DNA of 64,000 bases. Origin: Mesorhizobium sp. NZP2298. Lineage in GTDB: Bacteria; Pseudomonadota; Alphaproteobacteria; Rhizobiales; Rhizobiaceae. The notes under the pieces were generated by a model that was not told the origin of the DNA, ran no database searches, and saw only the letters and a list, made by a program, of their open reading frames with translations. Position numbers and translations under genes: made by a program. This document shows, piece after piece, positions 59,718 to 64,000 of the stretch. Positions within the stretch are counted from its first letter, which is position 1. The number at the start of each line of letters is the position of its first letter. The stretch spans positions 7,266,001 through 7,330,000 of the forward strand of contig NZ_CP033365.1 in NCBI RefSeq assembly GCF_013170825.1, written 5' to 3'.

Positions 59718-61235
59718 TCACTTGTAGATAAAGCCGACAACGCCGTGATACCGGCCGTTGGGCTTGTCGGTCTGCATGGTGCCGTAGACGCGATTGACCT
59801 TGCCAAGGAACATGCCGGCGCCGTCGCTCGGAGGGTTGAAATTGTCGTCCGGCTTGGCGAGATCGTTGCGGGCTACCGGCTTCGTCAGATAGGGCGTGAT
59901 GATGATGACGAGCTCACTTTCGTTGCGCACGAAGTCCCTGCTACGGAAGAGCGCCCCAAGCACGGGAATCTTCGTCAGTCCCGGCAAGCCGTTCACGGCC
60001 TGCCTGACATCGTCGCGAACCAGGCCGGCGATCATCATGGAGCCGCCCGAGGGCAGTTCGACTGTCGTATCGGCAAGGCGCTTGCGCAGCGACAGGATAT
60101 TCGTGCCGGGGCTCGTCACGCCATTGGAAAGCGACACGGATCCTTCGGTCGTCGGCTCCGAAACCGAGGTTCTGACCTTCAGGCTGATACGGCCGGGAGA
60201 CAGCACGACCGGCTGGAATTCCAGGCCGATGCCATACTCGATCTTTTCGATGTTATAGGTTGTCAGGCCAGTCTGGTTGTCGGTGGATACGTTCTGGGAG
60301 ACGCCGGACACCATGTTGTATTCGCCACCGACCTTGAAGGTCGCCTTCTCGCCGGATACGGCGGTCAAGGTCGGCTCAGCCAGCGTCTTCATGACCCCGG
60401 ACTCCTCCATGGCGTTGATATAGGCCATCAGTGCCGAGTTGCCGATGCTGAAGCCCGAATGCGACAGCTGCTTGCCCAATCCCGTGAAATTGTCGCTGAT
60501 CGCACCGTAGCTGATGCCATTGCTGCCGCCATTGCCGATCATGTTGACGCCGAGCTGTTTCATCACGGACCGGCTGACTTCGGCGACGGTCACTTTCAGC
60601 GTGACCTGGTCGTCACCGATGATCTGCAGGAGATTGACGATCTTCGAGACGCGTCGTTCCTGGTCGGGGTTGTTGATGTCGACACCGCTCTGGGCCGAGC
60701 CGCCGGCCGCGGTCTGCGAATACTGACCCGTCGTCGCTTCACCGCCCGAGACGAAGATCGTCGCCAGGTCGACCGCGCGCTTCGCATCCAGCGGCGTATC
60801 GACCGTTCCGGTCAAGACGACGTTGTCGTTCAGCAGTTCCACCTTGACGGCCGAGGTCGGAAGGAAGCGCTTGATATAGCCTTCCAGGCCGGCAACGTCG
60901 CGTTCGACGGCCAGATCCAGGCTGGCGATCTGTTCGCCGTTCGGACCGAAGACGAAGATGTTGGTCTCGCCGACCGACTTGCCGAACAGGTAGATCCGCC
61001 TTGCGGTGCGGGTCACCGCATCGGCGACGCTCGGGTTGGCGACAAGAATGTCGTAGGCATCGCTCGGCAGGTCTATGACCACCGATTTGTTGAGGCCCAG
61101 CTTGACGCGCTGCGTGGCTGTCGTAGCCGTCACCTGCGTACTCTTGGCCTCGACAACGCCCTGCACATTCGTCCCGACGAGCAGCAGGCCGAATGCCGCG
61201 GCTGCGATTGCCGGCAGTTTACCGCTTAGCCTCAT
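59718..61235 (-). CDS. cpaC: Tad pilus outer-membrane secretin CpaC
   Basis: A 505-residue secretin: signal peptide, N-terminal pilus domain (SVVIDLPSDAYDILVANP), BON-like part, then secretin domain with VPVLGALF-like IPVLGALFRS. It overlaps cpaB by 4 nt. Confidence 0.92.
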   Translation of the reverse strand: MRLSGKLPAIAAAAFGLLLVGTNVQGVVEAKSTQVTATTATQRVKLGLNKSVVIDLPSDAYDILVANPSVADAVTRTARRIYLFGKSVGETNIFVFGPNGEQIASLDLAVERDVAGLEGYIKRFLPTSAVKVELLNDNVVLTGTVDTPLDAKRAVDLATIFVSGGEATTGQYSQTAAGGSAQSGVDINNPDQERRVSKIVNLLQIIGDDQVTLKVTVAEVSRSVMKQLGVNMIGNGGSNGISYGAISDNFTGLGKQLSHSGFSIGNSALMAYINAMEESGVMKTLAEPTLTAVSGEKATFKVGGEYNMVSGVSQNVSTDNQTGLTTYNIEKIEYGIGLEFQPVVLSPGRISLKVRTSVSEPTTEGSVSLSNGVTSPGTNILSLRKRLADTTVELPSGGSMMIAGLVRDDVRQAVNGLPGLTKIPVLGALFRSRDFVRNESELVIIITPYLTKPVARNDLAKPDDNFNPPSDGAGMFLGKVNRVYGTMQTDKPNGRYHGVVGFIYK

Positions 61236-62047
61236 TTCCTTGCCCCTACTTCGGAAACTTCACCCGACTTGATCAATCTCACCGTTCCCTTGCGGCCATT
61301 GCCGGAAACGAGATAGTCGGCCTCGTCCACATTCTTTTCCTGGGTGTCCGTGATCGCCCGCAGCGCCAGGGTCAGGCGATCGGCCATCTGCTGGGCAACA
61401 GTGATGATCTCCGCCTGTTTGGGCGTGAGCTCCAGCGTGGCGGTCTGGCCGACCCTGGTCTTCTTGCCCTCCTCGTCCTCCTGGATGGTCTGGTCGATTG
61501 CCAGGACGCGGATATTCTTGAGGATGGTTTCAGTGTTGAAACCGGTGCTGCCGCTGTTTGCATCCGCCCTTCGCGTCATGATGACGTCGACAAAATCGTT
61601 TGGAAGGATGAAGCCGCCTGCCGAAGTGTCGGCCGATATGGCGGTGGCGACCGCCCGCATCCCGGAAGGCAGGATGGACGACATGAAGCTCTGCCCCTCG
61701 CCGATCAGCTTGGAACGCCGCACGGGCTCACCCGCGTACATCGGCACACGGGCGATCGATCCCTTCAACTTGTCCAGGGCGTCGGGAGCGGTTGCCTTGG
61801 TGATGAAATTCGCGTTGACGCCGTCGGCCGGCCAGGATTGCCAGGAGATGTTGTTCTGGAGCGCGTTGCCCATCGCGACATCGCCCGAGAGCACGAGCAC
61901 GTCCTGCAGGGGTACGGCAGGAGCCTGGGGACCCGAGTCGACGACGATCTGGGGCGGCGGCGCGGCGACCATGTTCTTTGCGACATAGCCAGCGCCACCT
62001 GCCGCGGCCACCGCCACGCTCAGAATAATCAGTCGGGATGCTGGCAT
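61232..62047 (-). CDS. cpaB: Tad pilus assembly protein CpaB
   Basis: A 271-residue protein with an N-terminal membrane helix (LIILSVAVAAAGGAGYVA) and an SAF domain (VPLQDVLVLSGDVAMG). The ATG at 62047 begins MPASRLI; an upstream start adds ten residues. It stabilises the secretin. Confidence 0.88.
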   Translation of the reverse strand: MPASRLIILSVAVAAAGGAGYVAKNMVAAPPPQIVVDSGPQAPAVPLQDVLVLSGDVAMGNALQNNISWQSWPADGVNANFITKATAPDALDKLKGSIARVPMYAGEPVRRSKLIGEGQSFMSSILPSGMRAVATAISADTSAGGFILPNDFVDVIMTRRADANSGSTGFNTETILKNIRVLAIDQTIQEDEEGKKTRVGQTATLELTPKQAEIITVAQQMADRLTLALRAITDTQEKNVDEADYLVSGNGRKGTVRLIKSGEVSEVGARK

Positions 62048-62266
62048 CTGTCCGAACCCTCGCCCTTGGCAAACCACCTAGCCAAGCCGGACTTTGCAGC
62101 GGCAATCGTCAAAACAAGGTTAATGCAATGCTTACGATCGTGATTAATTTAAGGTTTACATAAATTAGCTGGATCGCCTCGCCACGGATGCAAAAGAGGG
62201 TCATGGCCGCCGGCGCTCCAAAGCCGGTCGGGCAAGCCGATCAAGGTGACGGAATTCAGATCGCGT

Positions 62267-62785
62267 TCAGCTCGCCAGCCTTGCCAGCGCCCATACCATC
62301 AAGGGCGAATCCGGATAGGTCAGCAGTCCGCCCAGGCCAAGCGCGATCCCATAGGGAACCCCGGTCGTGTCATCCGCGAAATGACGCAGGAATGGATTGC
62401 GACCGGTAATAACCGCCAGCGGCGATTTCCGATAGACGAGAATGGCAAGCGTCAGCAGGCCGCCGATAAATGTCGAGACGACCAGGTATTCGACAAGATG
62501 AACGTTCAACCCCATCCACACGGCCGTGGCGGCGAGCAGCTTGGCATCGCCTCCACCCATGCCACCCATTGCGAACAGGCCGAACGTCACGGCAAGGACC
62601 AGGGCGCCGGCGGCGAAATGCCAACCATAGGCCGCCCATTCCATACCCGTCAGTGGCGCAACCAGCGCAAAGACGGCGACAAGCAGCACCGACACGCGAT
62701 TGGCAATCGTCATCGACAGCATGTCGGAGATCGCGGCAAACAGCATGCAGAACGGAAAGACGACGAAGATCAGGGCCTCAAGCAT
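62267..62785 (-). CDS. cpaA: Prepilin peptidase CpaA/TadV (A24 family)
   Basis: A 172-residue membrane aspartic protease that cuts the Flp prepilin. It has Asp21 (AAISDML) and the GGGDAK motif with the second Asp. About five helices. A 190-nt gap separates it from cpaB; the two may be in different transcripts. Confidence 0.9.
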   Translation of the reverse strand: MLEALIFVVFPFCMLFAAISDMLSMTIANRVSVLLVAVFALVAPLTGMEWAAYGWHFAAGALVLAVTFGLFAMGGMGGGDAKLLAATAVWMGLNVHLVEYLVVSTFIGGLLTLAILVYRKSPLAVITGRNPFLRHFADDTTGVPYGIALGLGGLLTYPDSPLMVWALARLAS

Positions 62786-62907
62786 CGGCGCTCATGCCTA
62801 TTGTCAGAATTCCAAGGGGCTCAATCTAGGCTCGTTCGATTAACGATTGATGAGGCCCGCAACGAAAAGATGGCTGGTATTGGCAGTGACATGGACGAAC
62901 AAAATAA

Positions 62908-62937
62908 AACAGGGGCCGCCATGTGGCGGCCCCTGTT
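62908..62937 (-). terminator. Terminator of the pilin gene
   Basis: A 14-bp perfect stem (AACAGGGGCCGCCA / TGGCGGCCCCTGTT) is followed on the minus strand by TTATTTT. It lies just downstream of the pilin gene and before cpaA, so it should raise pilin mRNA over the rest. Confidence 0.9.
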
Positions 62938-62971
62938 TGGAACGCTATCGGAGCGTTCAACAATAAGCAGA

Positions 62972-63154
62972 TCAGCTGCCGCTGCCAGCGCCGTTCAGGG
63001 TGCTTCCGATGGAAGTGAACTTGGCGTTGATCGCATTGCCGAGTGCGCCGGCGCCGGTGATGATGGCGAGCGCGATGAGAGCGGCGATCAGACCATACTC
63101 GATAGCGGTCGCGCCGGATTCGTCCTTCACGAAACGTGCAAAAAGATTAGACAT
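62972..63154 (-). CDS. pilA: Flp/Fap-type major pilin
   Basis: The 60-residue prepilin has cleavage after Gly14 and the Flp motif ATAIEYGLIAAL with mature Glu5 and Tyr6. Small Ala/Ile-rich helix follows. AGGAG lies just upstream. It is the pilus subunit. Confidence 0.93.
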   Translation of the reverse strand: MSNLFARFVKDESGATAIEYGLIAALIALAIITGAGALGNAINAKFTSIGSTLNGAGSGS

Positions 63155-63510
63155 TCGAGAGCTCCTACTCCACGTGTTACAGCACTTCCGTCAACTTCTG
63201 TGATGGTTGATCGGATGCTGCCAATCTAGGGAGAAGCTCTTTCGATCGGCTTAATAAACAGCCTTACCGATTCCTTTCCCGGCTCGAACGGAGTGCTTGG
63301 TTAACTCCATGCTAAGCGCCGGCTAAAGTACCGTTCCCCAAGCCAACGCCGCAAAAGGCAAGGACTTGAGGAATCTTGCGACCCAGAGCGGATCGACCAT
63401 GCGAGCAGCCGTACCGATCGCCATATCCGGCGCCAGCAAGCCGACTTAACCGTTGGTTCACCAATCTCGTTCATGTTCCGTTGAACAGTTTGCTTGCTTG
63501 GAGCGCCTCG
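63155..63510. other. Divergent intergenic region of pilA
   Basis: About 356 nt between pilA (minus) and the secretin-N-domain gene (plus). It must hold the pilA promoter, but I see no good consensus -35/-10 or sigma-54 site; a TTGACG near 63190 lacks a matching -10. Confidence 0.5.
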
Positions 63511-63933
63511 ATGGCCGTGCAGAGATCCTCAATCCTGATTGCCGTGCTTCTTGCCGCCACGGGCCTGATCACGCCAGCCAGAGCCGGCGCCGATATAGAA
63601 GTCACCATGAATCAGGCCAAGATCGTGAAACTGTCGCGCCCCGCCGACACGATCGTCGTCGGCAACCCGGCAATCGCCGATGCCTCCGTCCAGGACGCCT
63701 CGACGATCGTGCTCACCGGCAAGGGTTTCGGTGTCACCAACCTCGTCGTTCTCGACCAGGACGGCAGCCCGATCGTCGACGCACAGGTTACCGTCGTGCG
63801 GCAGGCAGCCTCGTCGGTTCGCATCTACCGGCGTGCCGAGGTCCAGACCATGTCTTGCACACCCTATTGCGAGAGCTCCTACAAGAGCGAGGCCGAAAAA
63901 TCCTCCGAAGCCGAAATGAACGTCAGCAGATAG
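63511..63933 (+). CDS. Short protein with secretin N-terminal (pilus) domain
   Basis: The 140-residue protein has a signal peptide (LIAVLLAATGLITPARA) and a domain like that at the start of CpaC (VKLSRPADTIVVGNPAIADA, then GVTNLVVLD). It has no secretin barrel. The C-terminal part has two Cys (CTPYC) and a Ser/Glu-rich tail. The ATG at 63511 has GGAG 9 nt upstream. It may be an accessory periplasmic part of the Tad machine. Confidence 0.78.
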   Translation: MAVQRSSILIAVLLAATGLITPARAGADIEVTMNQAKIVKLSRPADTIVVGNPAIADASVQDASTIVLTGKGFGVTNLVVLDQDGSPIVDAQVTVVRQAASSVRIYRRAEVQTMSCTPYCESSYKSEAEKSSEAEMNVSR

Positions 63934-64000
63934 GCTGCACGGCCCTGGCGGCCGTCCAGGTTACCGGCCAGTTAAGACGCCCTCGCCGACTTTAACGATC

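Noticed and set aside
59601..61229. 542-codon plus-strand open frame opposite cpaC
   Set aside because: Shadow of the secretin gene; no family pattern, caused by high GC.

Overview
The window looks like chromosome of a GC-rich alphaproteobacterium of the order Rhizobiales, most like Mesorhizobium or a close relative. This rests on a PodJ-like polarity factor, a complete Rhizobiales-type tad/cpa pilus locus, a ligase-associated lhr-pdeM pair and a SoeABC-type sulfite dehydrogenase. All family assignments come from reading the sequence; no database search was run.

About 1-33.45 kb is the right-hand part of an HK97-like, tailed temperate prophage whose left end lies outside the window. From the immunity region at about 24.4-25.4 kb, one set of genes runs leftward. 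First come early and replication genes: small proteins, a Sak4-like ATPase, a DUF669 protein, a DnaN-type sliding clamp, a proteasome-like Ntn-hydrolase, a PD-(D/E)XK nuclease, a sigma-like factor, a DEAH helicase, two DNA methyltransferases and a primase-polymerase/helicase. An unusual 0.34-kb array of 17 GGGACAA motifs follows, then a DnaQ-type exonuclease and a VRR-NUC nuclease. Four tRNA genes come next (Thr-UGU, Ser-UGA, Ser-GCU and an initiator-type Met-CAU). The leftmost part is the head and packaging block: HNH nucleases, small and large terminase, portal, S49 protease and the start of the major capsid gene.

Rightward from the immunity region, an operon carries small proteins, a T4-type RNA-repair pair (polynucleotide kinase/phosphatase plus Rnl1-type RNA ligase), further small phage proteins, an excisionase-like protein, the tyrosine integrase and a third methyltransferase. 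A three-gene cassette with its own promoter closes the prophage. Six copies of a 14-bp operator flank the CI/LexA-like repressor gene. Two of them are identical and sit at the same place inside the two divergent early promoters.

From 33.66 kb the sequence is ordinary host chromosome: podJ, a TauE/SafE exporter with its TIGR02186 partner, an Hsp70/YegD-like protein, and a LysR regulator divergent from soeABC. These are followed by pdeM-lhr, an NlpC/P60 hydrolase, a MarR-like regulator, leucyl aminopeptidase, and the tad locus (tadD, then tadC, tadB, cpaF, cpaE, cpaD, cpaC, cpaB, cpaA and the Flp pilin on the minus strand) with a short secretin-N-domain protein at the end. The most interesting parts are the GGGACAA array (candidate phage origin), the RNA-repair pair together with the tRNA genes, the phage proteasome-like protease with an intact T1-D17-K33 triad, and a long second reading frame inside the cytosine methyltransferase gene.
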